A stretch of DNA of 64,000 nucleotides. Origin: Aquirhabdus parva. GTDB lineage: Bacteria > Pseudomonadota > Gammaproteobacteria > Pseudomonadales > Moraxellaceae. Below are positions 17,158-26,596 of this stretch, piece after piece. A program made the translations under genes and the position numbers. Where the stretch lies: positions 1,036,207 to 1,100,206 of the forward strand of contig NZ_CP031222.1 of NCBI RefSeq assembly GCF_003351745.1, written 5' to 3'. The notes beneath the pieces were generated by a model. It made no database searches. It was not told the DNA's origin and saw only the letters and a list, made by a program, of their open reading frames with translations. Position 1 is the stretch's first letter; each line of letters starts with the position of its first letter.

Positions 17158-17982
17158 TTGCCGCATTTCAATATTCAAGTTTCCGCCGCAGAAGCAACGC
17201 CACGCCATCCATTGGCATCTTTGATGAGCAAGGTGATCTTGGTTGCCGTGGTCACGTCATTGGTCGGCTGTGCTTCAGCGCCGAGCACGACGAGATCAAC
17301 GCGTGCGGTACTCCCTGCACCTACTTTCTATACCGTGCAATCCGGAGATACGATTAGTAAGATTGCGATGCGTTATGGACTTGATTATCAAAATGTTGCA
17401 CGCATGAATCAGATCGGCAGTGATTATGTGATTTATGTTGGGCAGCGTTTGCGTTTAGTGGATTCCGGCAACAGACCACAAGTCGCGCCGATAGCGCCAG
17501 ATCGCCCATTAACGGCGCAGCCGTTATCAACTGGACCGATCACGAGCCCAGCACCTACAACGTATACTCCTCCACAAGTCGTTTCACAACCGGGCTCTAC
17601 AGCCGCTTATGGTGCGATTGCATGGCGCTGGCCAACGGATAATCCTGTGACGCAGAGTTTCAATGTGTCACAACAAGTTAAAGGACTGCGCTTTTCAGGT
17701 AATGCTGGTGATCCAGTACGAGCTGCTGCTGAAGGAACAGTGATTTATGCCAGTAATGGCTTGCCAGAATATGGCAATTTAGTACTCATCCAACATGCAA
17801 ATGGTTATATTACAGCGTATGCTCATAATCAACGCTTGTTGGTACAAGAAAAAACCAAAGTGAGTGCAGGGCAACAAGTTGCAGAAATGGGGTCTTCAGG
17901 GACAAATCGCGTCATGCTTGAGTTTCAAGTCCGGTTAAATGGAAAACCGATGGATCCAGCACTTGTGCTGCCAAAGCGATAG
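17158..17982 (+). CDS. nlpD: NlpD-like LysM/M23 lipoprotein, amidase activator
   Basis: 274 residues: lipobox SLVGC (about residues 36-40), LysM domain (about 57-102, 'YTVQSGDTISKIAMRYG'), Pro/Thr linker, and a C-terminal M23 (LytM) domain (about 165-270). The M23 catalytic residues are lost: the HxH motif region reads 'VMLEFQVRLNG', as expected for NlpD/EnvC-type activators of cell-separation amidases rather than active endopeptidases. TTG 17158 is supported by GAGGG at 17145-17149; ATG 17224 would also leave a good signal peptide but has no ribosome binding site. It is not followed by rpoS but by a LysR-type gene. Confidence 0.9.
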   Translation: MPHFNIQVSAAEATPRHPLASLMSKVILVAVVTSLVGCASAPSTTRSTRAVLPAPTFYTVQSGDTISKIAMRYGLDYQNVARMNQIGSDYVIYVGQRLRLVDSGNRPQVAPIAPDRPLTAQPLSTGPITSPAPTTYTPPQVVSQPGSTAAYGAIAWRWPTDNPVTQSFNVSQQVKGLRFSGNAGDPVRAAAEGTVIYASNGLPEYGNLVLIQHANGYITAYAHNQRLLVQEKTKVSAGQQVAEMGSSGTNRVMLEFQVRLNGKPMDPALVLPKR

Positions 17983-18040
17983 TTTATTCCCGAATTCTGA
18001 GCTTTGCCCTGCGTAATTTATACGTTGGATATTTATAAAT

Positions 18041-18949
18041 ATGTTAGATAATTTACGCAGCATGGCGATCTTTGTCAGCGTGGTTGACCGCGGTTCTTTT
18101 AGCGGCGCCGCGCGTGAACTGGGAATTACAACCAGTGCAGTAAGCCAGCAAATTAGGCTTTTAGAGCAAGAAATGGGCACTGTACTCTTACATCGCTCAA
18201 CTCGAAAGTTAAGCCTGACCGAAGCGGGTGGTGTTTTTTACCAAAGTTGTAATGAGATGGTACTTGCAGCCAAGCAAGGTCGAGTCCGTATTAATGAGCT
18301 GCGCAATGAGCTTGTAGGAGATTTACGGATCGCCACCTCGCCGGAACTGGGGGTCAATCATGTCTTACCTGCGCTATCCAGCTGGTTGCAGGGTCATCCA
18401 CAGCTGAATGTGCACTTCGAGGCAGATAATCGCTATATTGATTTGATTGAAGAACGCATTGATATCGCGGTGCGACTCAGCCCAAGCCTTGCAGATTCTA
18501 GCCTCATTGCTAGACCTATGGCGCAAACGCGTTTAATCCTCTGTGCTTCCCCAGAATATCTTAGCAGCCATCCGCCGATACAAACGCCAGCTGACTTGGT
18601 TCATCATGAGCATATTGGCCTGACTTTGGTCAAAGGGCATCATGACCGACATTTCCGTCATCGTATTACAGGTGAGGAGCAGGTCGTTCGTTTCACATCA
18701 AGAGTTAGCACTAACAATGTTTTTTTGATGCGCTCTCTGGTTGAGCAAGGTCATGGACTGACCATGTTGCTTTCTGTTGATATGCCTGAGTCGTATGCAA
18801 CAGGGGGATTGGTCGAGGTGCTGCCGGAGTGGGAGTTACAGCCCAACTATACGGTTTATGCGATTACGCTACGCCGTGAACAACCCCTTAAAGTGGTGCG
18901 ATGTATAGAGACCTTGACTCAGTATTTTAGCCAGATGCAGGCGATTTGA
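18041..18949 (+). CDS. LysR-family transcriptional regulator
   Basis: 302 residues with an N-terminal winged HTH (about 1-60; 'FVSVVDRGSFSGAARELGI', 'SAVSQQIRLLEQEMGTVL') and a LysR substrate-binding domain. It belongs to the common group beginning 'MLDNLRSMAIFV', close to AaeR/DmlR-like regulators. The target is unknown; neighbours are nlpD upstream on the same strand and convergent argD. ATG 18041. Confidence 0.9.
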   Translation: MLDNLRSMAIFVSVVDRGSFSGAARELGITTSAVSQQIRLLEQEMGTVLLHRSTRKLSLTEAGGVFYQSCNEMVLAAKQGRVRINELRNELVGDLRIATSPELGVNHVLPALSSWLQGHPQLNVHFEADNRYIDLIEERIDIAVRLSPSLADSSLIARPMAQTRLILCASPEYLSSHPPIQTPADLVHHEHIGLTLVKGHHDRHFRHRITGEEQVVRFTSRVSTNNVFLMRSLVEQGHGLTMLLSVDMPESYATGGLVEVLPEWELQPNYTVYAITLRREQPLKVVRCIETLTQYFSQMQAI

Positions 18950-18960
18950 GGATGGTCAAT

Positions 18961-18990
18961 AAAAAAAGGCACATTATGTGCCCTTTTTCT
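18961..18990. terminator. Bidirectional terminator
   Basis: GGCACA / TGTGCC stem with a three-base loop, A-run before and CTTTTT after, between the convergent LysR gene and argD. Confidence 0.85.
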
Positions 18991-19006
18991 ATGACTCAAA
19001 TTACGA

Positions 19007-20230
19007 TTAAGCGGCTAGAAAATCTTTAACCAGAGTCACTACACGCGTAATGATTTTATCTGCGTCTGCTTGGCTTAAGTTTAGCGCTGGTAATAGACGA
19101 ATCACATTGTCCGCAGTGACGTTCAGAATCAAATGCTGCTCATCTCGTGCTTTGGCTACTAGCTCACCACAAGGGCGGGGCAATTCAATCCCAAGCATCA
19201 TACCGAAGCCTCTGACAATGACACCTAGCCCTGACAACTCTTCCGTAAAGCGATCTTTTAAATACTGACCAACTTTAGCGGCGTTCTCAGTCGCTTTTTC
19301 TTTCTGAATACTTTCAATGACTGCATATACTGTACGGCAGGCGAGTGGCGTGCCTCCAAAGGTTGAGCCATGGTTGCCAGCGCTAAATAAATCAGCAGCT
19401 TTATCACGGACCAGACATGCACCCACAGGGAAGCCATTGCCTAAGCCTTTAGCCGTTGTTAATACATCAGGTTTGATTGCAGTATGTTGATACGCAAAAT
19501 ATTGACCTGTACGACCATTACCTGTCTGGATCTCGTCCAGCATTAGTAACCAGTCGTGTTGATCACAGATTGCACGCAACTCTTCAAGATAAACAAAACC
19601 TTGAGGTGCTGTATTGACACCCCCTTCGCCTTGAATCGGTTCAACAAGAATTGCGACAATGTCATCATGGTCTTTAGCCAGTGTTTCAATCGCGGCGACA
19701 TCACCAAAAGGCACACGTAAGAAGCCTTCTACTAATGGATAAAAGCCTTTTTGGACTTTTTCATTTCCGGTTGCGGATAGGGTGGCTAGAGTACGGCCAT
19801 GGAAGGATTTTTCCATTACGATAATTTTGGGCGTGGTGATGCCTTTTTTATAAGCATTCATACGCGCAAGTTTAATGGCAGCCTCATTGGCTTCAGCACC
19901 ACTATTGGAGAAGAAACAACGCTCCATGCCGCCAACCTGACAGAGCAAACGGCCAGCATCTTCCTGCCAAGGAATTTCAAATAAATTACTGGTGTGGACG
20001 AGAGTTTCTGCTTGTTCAACCAGCGCAGCAGTGACCGCTGGATGTACATGCCCAAGACCACAGACCGCAATCCCAGTTAATGCATCAAGGTACTCAGTGC
20101 CATCTGCTGTATAAAGATATGAACCTCGTCCTCGTACAAATGCGATCGGTTGGCGCGCATAAGTAGGCATCAAATGACTTGTTTGAGCAGAAGTCTCAAT
20201 GAAGGCATGAGGATTTAGAGGTGAGTTCAT
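19007..20230 (-). CDS. argD: Acetylornithine aminotransferase
   Basis: PLP-dependent class III aminotransferase of arginine synthesis (N-acetylornithine to N-acetylglutamate semialdehyde), 407 residues. Visible features are 'NSGAEANEAAIKLAR' (phosphate-binding region), 'LMLDEIQTGNGRTG' (Asp for the PLP ring) and the lysine in 'TTAKGLGNGFPVG'. Succinylornithine aminotransferase (AstC) is a close relative; the absence of ast genes nearby favours ArgD, but the call rests on family resemblance. ATG 20230. Divergent from grxD. Confidence 0.9.
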   Translation of the reverse strand: MNSPLNPHAFIETSAQTSHLMPTYARQPIAFVRGRGSYLYTADGTEYLDALTGIAVCGLGHVHPAVTAALVEQAETLVHTSNLFEIPWQEDAGRLLCQVGGMERCFFSNSGAEANEAAIKLARMNAYKKGITTPKIIVMEKSFHGRTLATLSATGNEKVQKGFYPLVEGFLRVPFGDVAAIETLAKDHDDIVAILVEPIQGEGGVNTAPQGFVYLEELRAICDQHDWLLMLDEIQTGNGRTGQYFAYQHTAIKPDVLTTAKGLGNGFPVGACLVRDKAADLFSAGNHGSTFGGTPLACRTVYAVIESIQKEKATENAAKVGQYLKDRFTEELSGLGVIVRGFGMMLGIELPRPCGELVAKARDEQHLILNVTADNVIRLLPALNLSQADADKIITRVVTLVKDFLAA

Positions 20231-20434
20231 GATCGTTTCTCAGGTTGCACAAAATATAGGTCAACATGTTAGCAAATTATGATAGAAATGATGTGAATTC
20301 CATGCTGATTTTTACAGATGGAATGTTATAAAAAAAGTAAATACATTTTGATGCGTAAAAGCTACGCTTTCATTACGCTTTTTGCTAGATCGGCGTTATA
20401 ATTATGCAATACTTTTGAATCAGGTCTAACCGTT

Positions 20435-20794
20435 ATGTCAGATGTTCAATCAACCCCAGATAGCGCGAATGCAACAGAAACGCTTATTCGCGAACAAATC
20501 GCGAAGCATCCCGTTCTTCTGTACATGAAAGGCACCCCGCAATTTCCACAGTGTGGTTTTTCTGCACGTGCGATTGAAGCGTTAAGCCAAATTGGTCGTC
20601 CATTTGCGTATGTCAATATTCTGGAAAACCCTGAAATTCGCGCAACATTGCCACGTATCGCGAATTGGCCTACTTTCCCACAACTATGGGTTAATGGCGA
20701 ATTGATCGGTGGTTCAGATATCGTTTTGGACATGTTTCAAAAAGGCGAACTGAAACCGTTGATTGAAGAGCACTCACCTGCTCAACAAGCCTAA
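20435..20794 (+). CDS. grxD: Monothiol glutaredoxin Grx4
   Basis: 119-residue CGFS-type glutaredoxin that carries [2Fe-2S] clusters for iron-sulfur delivery. The CGFS motif is in 'FPQCGFSARAIEAL' at about residues 43-46, with 'MKGTPQ' before it and the glutathione-binding 'WPTFPQLWVNGELIGGSD' region. ATG 20435 with an AGG element upstream. Single-gene unit followed by a hairpin terminator. Confidence 0.95.
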   Translation: MSDVQSTPDSANATETLIREQIAKHPVLLYMKGTPQFPQCGFSARAIEALSQIGRPFAYVNILENPEIRATLPRIANWPTFPQLWVNGELIGGSDIVLDMFQKGELKPLIEEHSPAQQA

Positions 20795-20817
20795 TCAGGC
20801 ACTGTATGCTGAGATAG

Positions 20818-20847
20818 AAAAGAGTCCATATAGAGGCTCTTTTTTGT
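20818..20847 (+). terminator. Terminator of grxD
   Basis: AAGAG(T)CC / GGCTCTT stem with one bulged T, followed by TTTTT. Confidence 0.7.
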
Positions 20848-20972
20848 TTGCATTAATCGTTGTTAAATTTGTTAGAAAATGTCGATAAAATGAGAAAAAA
20901 GCATTGGTATTTCTCAGTCGCATTATGGTAGTTTGAGCACGTGGCTTTATAAAAATAACTATAAAAAATTAG

Positions 20973-22352
20973 ATGGTAAATCAGGAAGATTTGACCCCTA
21001 TTACAATTATCAAGGAATCAGGTATACGCGCGATGAATAATGACATTGTTTCTGGTGATATTGATTCTACGGATATTAATTCAATGCCCTTACGTTCAAT
21101 GGGCGTATTGAATCTTGGCGATCGAGTAGAGGAAAATGATCACTCAGAAGAAGAGATTAGAGCTGTACTCAATTCAAAGTTTTGGTCTCTGCGTTTCCCA
21201 AAAGCACTAGAAGCAAAATATCGGACTTATTACCGTCCAAGAGCCCTCAAAAGTTTTCATTTTCGCGCACCGATTATCCTCTTGCTTTATGTCATCTTGA
21301 TCTCAGGGATTATTAAATTATTACCTGATAATAGCTTTCTCCGATGGATTAATATCTATGGTTGGGTAGCTGTTGTTGTTGCGGGTGCTTGGGTCATGTC
21401 GTATTTTTCGATATTTGATCGATGGTTTGAATGGTATGTCACGATTGGTTGTTTGATATGTGTGGGCTTGTCTGTTGCAGTTGCGAACGTCATTGCCCCA
21501 GGCGTGAGTACGATTTTGTCGCATGCAGGGATCATGTATGCGATGATTTTAATCTATAGTTTTGTGGGGTTACGTTTTCCATTAGCAGTATTCGCGGGTT
21601 GGGCAGGGGGTGTACTTGGTTTTATCTTGACGCATCAATTGCATGCGGAGATGGATTGGCAGTTGCTCCATCGGACTTATACCGGAACAAGTATTTTGGG
21701 AATGTGCATGGCTTATGCACTTGATCGCCAAGAGCGTACTAATTTCTTACAAGCCTGTTTATTACAGCAGGCCGTGATCAATGGTGAGCGTTTAGCGAAT
21801 CAATTGGATGGGCTCTCGCGCCAAGATGCGTTGACTGGACTTGCGAATCGTCGTCATTTGGATGAAATGATGAATCATGAGTGGAATCGTGCACTGCGTC
21901 AGCAGCAATCCCTTGTGTTGATGATCATTGATGTGGACTACTTTAAGCATTACAACGATAAGCTGGGTCACGTGGCTGGCGATGAATGTTTGCGCAAAGT
22001 GGGTCAATTGATCCATAGCCTAGCCAAACGTAGTGGTGAGCTTGCAGCGCGCTATGGTGGGGAGGAATTTGTATTATTGTTTCCTAGTATGGAAGGGGAT
22101 GTGGCCGAGCAGCAAGCCCAGCGGCTAATCGAACGGATGACTGCGCTTAGCATCCCTCATCCCGATGGTGAAAACCAACATGTGACTTTTAGTATTGGCG
22201 TCTCTGTTGCAGTGCCTACCCCAGAAACCAGTATTGATCAATTGCTAAGACAAGCAGATGCTGCACTGTATAAAGCGAAAGCCAATGGTCGCAATCGCTA
22301 TGAGTTTTTTAGTGAATCTATGCGGAAAGCGGCCGCTGTCGAAGAGTGCTGA
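20973..22352 (+). CDS. Membrane diguanylate cyclase (GGDEF)
   Basis: 459 residues. A polar N-terminus of ~95 residues is followed by about six membrane helices (about 100-255) resembling a MASE-like sensor, a short coiled linker, then a full GGDEF domain (about 285-450). The domain has 'DALTGLANRRHLDE', 'DVDYFKHYNDKLGHVAGD' and the active site RYGGEEFVLL, so it should make cyclic di-GMP. The inhibitory site is not canonical: RxxE (RSGE) stands where RxxD is expected five residues before GGEEF, so product inhibition may be weak. ATG 20973 has no clear ribosome binding site; an in-frame ATG at 21033 is possible. Confidence 0.9.
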   Translation: MVNQEDLTPITIIKESGIRAMNNDIVSGDIDSTDINSMPLRSMGVLNLGDRVEENDHSEEEIRAVLNSKFWSLRFPKALEAKYRTYYRPRALKSFHFRAPIILLLYVILISGIIKLLPDNSFLRWINIYGWVAVVVAGAWVMSYFSIFDRWFEWYVTIGCLICVGLSVAVANVIAPGVSTILSHAGIMYAMILIYSFVGLRFPLAVFAGWAGGVLGFILTHQLHAEMDWQLLHRTYTGTSILGMCMAYALDRQERTNFLQACLLQQAVINGERLANQLDGLSRQDALTGLANRRHLDEMMNHEWNRALRQQQSLVLMIIDVDYFKHYNDKLGHVAGDECLRKVGQLIHSLAKRSGELAARYGGEEFVLLFPSMEGDVAEQQAQRLIERMTALSIPHPDGENQHVTFSIGVSVAVPTPETSIDQLLRQADAALYKAKANGRNRYEFFSESMRKAAAVEEC

Positions 22353-22392
22353 TTTTTTAGTTTCATATGAATCATCATTTTAAATGAAGAAT

Positions 22393-22436
22393 AAAAAAAG
22401 CCGATACCTTGAAATCAAGGTATCGGCTTTTTTTTG
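22393..22436. terminator. Strong bidirectional terminator
   Basis: AAAAAAGCCGATACCTTG / CAAGGTATCGGCTTTTTT perfect stem with AAAT loop, between the cyclase and the convergent Lon-like protease gene. Confidence 0.95.
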
Positions 22437-22454
22437 AATTAGAGGAATTTGATT

Positions 22455-25400
22455 TTAGCCACCAGCCCATTCAATGGTGGGTTCAATGTCATGATCAGCC
22501 TCAGGCTGTTTCTTCTTAAGCTTTTCTGGGTTGAGTTTCTCAGGCTTTTTCTTTGCCTTCGATTTATCTTTTTCCACAGTTTTACTGTCGTCAGTATCTT
22601 TGGTCTGAGAATCCGTTTTTTTGGATTTTTCCTCTTTTTTATCTTCGGTTTCTGCGTCTTTTTTGGCTTTTCCTTTATTGTCACCGTCTTCAAGGCGTTG
22701 CCACAGTTTTAATTGACGCATCACTTCACCAAAGATCGTCTCTTTACCATAACGACCTTTATCATCCATCACGCCTGCAGGACGCTTCATGAGAATGGAG
22801 AGCGCCTCTTCAACAGTACGTACGGCATTGATGTGGAACTTACCCGCCGCAACGGCATCAATGACGTCTTGACGGAGCATCAGATGCTGTACGTTCTGAA
22901 CAGGCAGGATCACGCCCTGTTGGCCGTTCAAACCTTGTAATTGGCAAGCATCAAAGAAGCCTTCAATCTTGGGGTTAATTCCGCCGATGGGTTGCACCAC
23001 ACCGAGCTGGTTCATTGAGCCAGTGATTGCCCAAGATTGATCGATGGGAATCTGGCTGATTGATGAGATCAAGGCACAAAGTTCAGCGAGAGTTGCGCTA
23101 TCACCATCAATTTCGCCATAGCTTTGTTCAAAAGCCAGAGCTGCAGAGAAGTGGAGGGGCTGTGTGCGTCCGAAGTGTGCACGCAGGAAGCTCGACATGA
23201 TCAAGATCCCTTTGGCGTGAAGCGCTCCGCCCAGTTCGACACTGCGCTCGATATCGAGGATCTCACCGCCGCCTTGATAGACCGTCGCGGTTAAACGTGC
23301 AGGTAAACCAAATTCGCTGTCTGCATAATGCACCACGGTCAATGCATTGATCTGTCCGATTCTAAGTCCTTCAGTCTCGATCAACTGCGTACCACGCGAT
23401 AGGTCTTCCCAGTACAGCTCACGCAGATGTCCAAGACGATATAGACGTGCTTGCAGCGTGGCATCAATATGCTTGGCAGTGACTTGACGATCACCATGTT
23501 CAATGGCTAGCGTGCTGGCCTCGCGCAGTAAATCACCCAAGGTTGCAGCATGGAGTGATAAGGACGATTGATCTTCTGCCTGACGGCTCGAATCCGTGAG
23601 CAGTGCAGCTAAAGCTGAGCGATCAAACGGTAATAATTTGTCTTTATTTACATAATCGGCAATCAGGCGAACATAGGCTTCTTCGTTTTCATCAGTACGA
23701 TTGAGTGTATTAGTAAAGTCTGCACGAATTTTGAATAGGGCATTAAGCTCCGGTTCAAACTCTAGCAATTCATAATAAATATACGGCTCACCCAGCAAAA
23801 TCACTTTCACCGATAGCGGTAGCGCATCGGGCTCTAATGAAATGCTACCTGTCAGGGTCAGCATGTGCTCAAGCGAAGAGAGTTTCAGTTGACCTGAACG
23901 CAGTGCACGTTTTAGTCCTTGCCATGCATAGGGCTGCTCAAGGAGTTGATCGGCCTCAAGCATCAAAAAGCCACCATTTGCACGATGTAGGGCACCGGGA
24001 CGAATTAATGTGAAGTCAGTGGTAATAGTACCCATTTGGGTGAGCTGTTCGACATGACCCAATAAGTTGTAATGGGTAGGCAAGTCTTCAAAGATAACCG
24101 GAGCACCCGAATTTGGTTTATGGGTGACGACGACGTTGACTTGATAGCGGGGTGGGACACGATCAAATACACCCGGTAAGAAGTCATCTTCTTCTTGCTC
24201 TAGAATCAACTCGACATGCTCGATGATGTCCGTCGCATAGTCTTTCAGATATTCCGTGATGCCATTAACATGTTCAAAACGCTGTCCCACTTGAGTGACG
24301 CGCGGAATGACAATATCGCTGGCCAGCTGTGCATTTAGGCGCGCAACTTGATGACGTGTTTGTTCTTCGATGCGTCCCAGACGAGCACCAAGACGATGAA
24401 GTTTTTTGTCCATCTGACGGACGTTTTGATTGATCTTTGCCCGTTCCGCAGGAGCCAGTGCTGCCAGTTCATTTTCATCCAGTTCTTTGCTGAGGCCATT
24501 ATTTTCAGCTTCTAAGGTTTTCACCGGCACAAAACGGTGCTGCTCATTACGAGAAACGAGTTTCAGTGCTAACGCTTCACCTTCTTGAGTCAATGCTTGC
24601 AGGGCTTGCTGTTGTGCATTGCCTGCACTTTGTCGAATCGTTTCGATTCGAGTGTGATAGCTATCCGCTGCAAATGATTTCTCTAAATGATCAAACAAGG
24701 TGCTCCACAACTGATGCATATGCTTTTTGAGCTTGGGAGCGTCACCCGGCGGTAGCTCCAGTGCAATAGGCTGACGAGGATTGATAAAGTTATTGACGTA
24801 TACCCAGTCGCTTGGTGTTGGCATCTGAGCAGCTTGGACGGCAAGCATGCGTTTGAGCATGGTGCGCTTGCCAAGGCCACTGGTACCGACAGCAAAAATA
24901 TTATAACCATCAAAGGGTAAGGATAAGGCAGTTTCAACTGCTGCCCTTGCGCGATGCTGACCCAAAAAATCATTGAGTGGTTTGATGCGGCGTGTGCTGG
25001 GTGGAAGACTTGATAAATTCGGCTCACGCATGAGCTGATCGGGTGTCAAGAAACCACTTTTGGGCAGTACGGCTTTATTCGTCAGAGTGTTTTTGGGTGT
25101 TAAAGTCGGCATTGGTTTCGCTGGATTGGTTTTTGTGGTGACTTCTAATTTAGAGTCCGCGACTTTGGTTTCTACAGAATCTAGAACTTGTTTGGCACGT
25201 TGTGGTTTTGGTGTTGGTAGTTTGGTGCGTGCGATTTCATCCAACAGATGCTTCAGATCATCGTGGGTTTCATGGCGTTCTGAAGTCTTTTCGCTATTGT
25301 TGTTTAAGGTGTCTAAGTTTTTGCTGCTGTTGCTTTGACTTTCCATAGCGAGTTCCGTCGTCATTGGTTCTGGTTTTTCGGATATATTTTGTATTGTGGC

Positions 25401-25595
25401 AGTTTGTGGGCCAGTTTCAAGTGTATTCGATGGTGCATTTATCAGTGTGTTGTCAATGATGTGATCGGTCGTGGCATGATCTGTTAAGGGGATACTACTT
25501 ACAGCAGGTTTTGTATCATTTAGTTTGGAAGCGGGTGATTCAGTCACATGTAGATCAGATGTTGGGTGTTCTAAAGTTGGCAATATTTGGCTCAT
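22455..25595 (-). CDS. Lon-like ATP-dependent protease (AAA_32/Lon_C) with long disordered ends
   Basis: 1046 residues. The core (about 185-960) is the Lon-related AAA_32 plus Lon protease family. Walker A GTSGLGKRT lies at 237-245, a long helical insert at about 310-430, and Walker B 'ANGGFLMLEAD' at 539-549. The C-terminal Lon domain has serine in IDGDSAT (Ser833) and lysine in INPKIEG (Lys876). Family members are usually near 800 residues. This one adds ~185 low-complexity N-terminal residues and a ~70-residue Lys/Glu/Asp-rich tail. ATG 25595. Soluble cytoplasmic protease; substrates unknown. Confidence 0.9.
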   Translation of the reverse strand: MSQILPTLEHPTSDLHVTESPASKLNDTKPAVSSIPLTDHATTDHIIDNTLINAPSNTLETGPQTATIQNISEKPEPMTTELAMESQSNSSKNLDTLNNNSEKTSERHETHDDLKHLLDEIARTKLPTPKPQRAKQVLDSVETKVADSKLEVTTKTNPAKPMPTLTPKNTLTNKAVLPKSGFLTPDQLMREPNLSSLPPSTRRIKPLNDFLGQHRARAAVETALSLPFDGYNIFAVGTSGLGKRTMLKRMLAVQAAQMPTPSDWVYVNNFINPRQPIALELPPGDAPKLKKHMHQLWSTLFDHLEKSFAADSYHTRIETIRQSAGNAQQQALQALTQEGEALALKLVSRNEQHRFVPVKTLEAENNGLSKELDENELAALAPAERAKINQNVRQMDKKLHRLGARLGRIEEQTRHQVARLNAQLASDIVIPRVTQVGQRFEHVNGITEYLKDYATDIIEHVELILEQEEDDFLPGVFDRVPPRYQVNVVVTHKPNSGAPVIFEDLPTHYNLLGHVEQLTQMGTITTDFTLIRPGALHRANGGFLMLEADQLLEQPYAWQGLKRALRSGQLKLSSLEHMLTLTGSISLEPDALPLSVKVILLGEPYIYYELLEFEPELNALFKIRADFTNTLNRTDENEEAYVRLIADYVNKDKLLPFDRSALAALLTDSSRQAEDQSSLSLHAATLGDLLREASTLAIEHGDRQVTAKHIDATLQARLYRLGHLRELYWEDLSRGTQLIETEGLRIGQINALTVVHYADSEFGLPARLTATVYQGGGEILDIERSVELGGALHAKGILIMSSFLRAHFGRTQPLHFSAALAFEQSYGEIDGDSATLAELCALISSISQIPIDQSWAITGSMNQLGVVQPIGGINPKIEGFFDACQLQGLNGQQGVILPVQNVQHLMLRQDVIDAVAAGKFHINAVRTVEEALSILMKRPAGVMDDKGRYGKETIFGEVMRQLKLWQRLEDGDNKGKAKKDAETEDKKEEKSKKTDSQTKDTDDSKTVEKDKSKAKKKPEKLNPEKLKKKQPEADHDIEPTIEWAGG

Positions 25596-25751
25596 TCAAA
25601 AAATATTTACTGTACAGATTCGGCAATGAATCAGTGTAGCAGATTCATTGGGATCTGGAATAAATCTTCCCGCTATTCCCATATGAAGTCATGCTAAATC
25701 ACCTTGAACGATGTGTCGATTTATTTGAGTAAGCTTCATTATATTGATCGT

Positions 25752-26420
25752 TTATTCAGTCAATGCTGGATCGTCGAATTGCCCTGCATTCATTTGCTCA
25801 ATGAGTTCAGACATATACTCTACAGGTTCCTTGAGTGCTAAGAAACGAACGCGACCTTGCTCAAAAATCTGCATACCATAACGACAGGCCTGAATCACAT
25901 AAGACTGTTGGCTGTATTTGGCTAATATTTCATTTAATGCTTCGCGTTGCTGCGGCATTAGTTCAAAAAGGTCTGGTTTAACGGCATCAATCCAATTCAC
26001 ACGCTCGATCCCAGAGATCAGGCGAAAGCGAACAGGTTCCAGTACCCAAAAATGAAAATCTAAGGTTTGATCAAAATCTTTAAGCTCAGGATGAAGCAGA
26101 TAAAATGAATGTCGTGTGATTTCTAATTCTGCGCCTGACATTTGCAGTGGGCGTAAATAGCCTAAAACCGAAAGTCGAGTCGCCGCTTGCCAATTTTCCT
26201 CAATATCGTCATGCATCAGCATTGAAATGCGTGGGTCAATCATGACATTTCTGGTGTGTTGGGCGTTTTCATTTAAGAGCGCGATGATCTGACCTCTCGG
26301 CGTAATGCTGACAGGAATGACAGTGGTAAATGGAAAGCCTGGCACACTGGCCGACTGGCTGGCCATAACTGCTTGACGGCAGGAGAGTAGGGCTCGGGTT
26401 GCAAGTGCATTAACCGGCAT
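25752..26420 (-). CDS. HugZ-like FMN-binding (pyridoxamine-phosphate-oxidase fold) protein
   Basis: 222 residues. The N-terminal ~150 residues match the split-barrel flavin reductase/PNPOx fold of the HugZ/CREG group ('SVPGFPFTTVIPVSITPRGQIIALLNENAQHT' region, then 'DIEENWQAATRLSVLG' and 'HFWVLEPVRFRLISGI'). Relatives bind FMN or haem; some degrade haem. I cannot tell the activity. GGAG precedes ATG 26420 by seven bases. Divergent from ampG. Confidence 0.8.
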   Translation of the reverse strand: MPVNALATRALLSCRQAVMASQSASVPGFPFTTVIPVSITPRGQIIALLNENAQHTRNVMIDPRISMLMHDDIEENWQAATRLSVLGYLRPLQMSGAELEITRHSFYLLHPELKDFDQTLDFHFWVLEPVRFRLISGIERVNWIDAVKPDLFELMPQQREALNEILAKYSQQSYVIQACRYGMQIFEQGRVRFLALKEPVEYMSELIEQMNAGQFDDPALTE

Positions 26421-26596
26421 GGGGCTACTCCAAAAACATGGGTTTCAAAAAGCATGAGTACAAACTTAAGTGCGAGTATTCTGGCAAAAATATCGTGATG
26501 CGGCTACTCTTGTGATCTTAAGTTTATGGGTATTAAGCGTTATTGCTTAATTTTCCACAATCATTCTATACAGATAAAGCAGCCAGCGATTTTATT

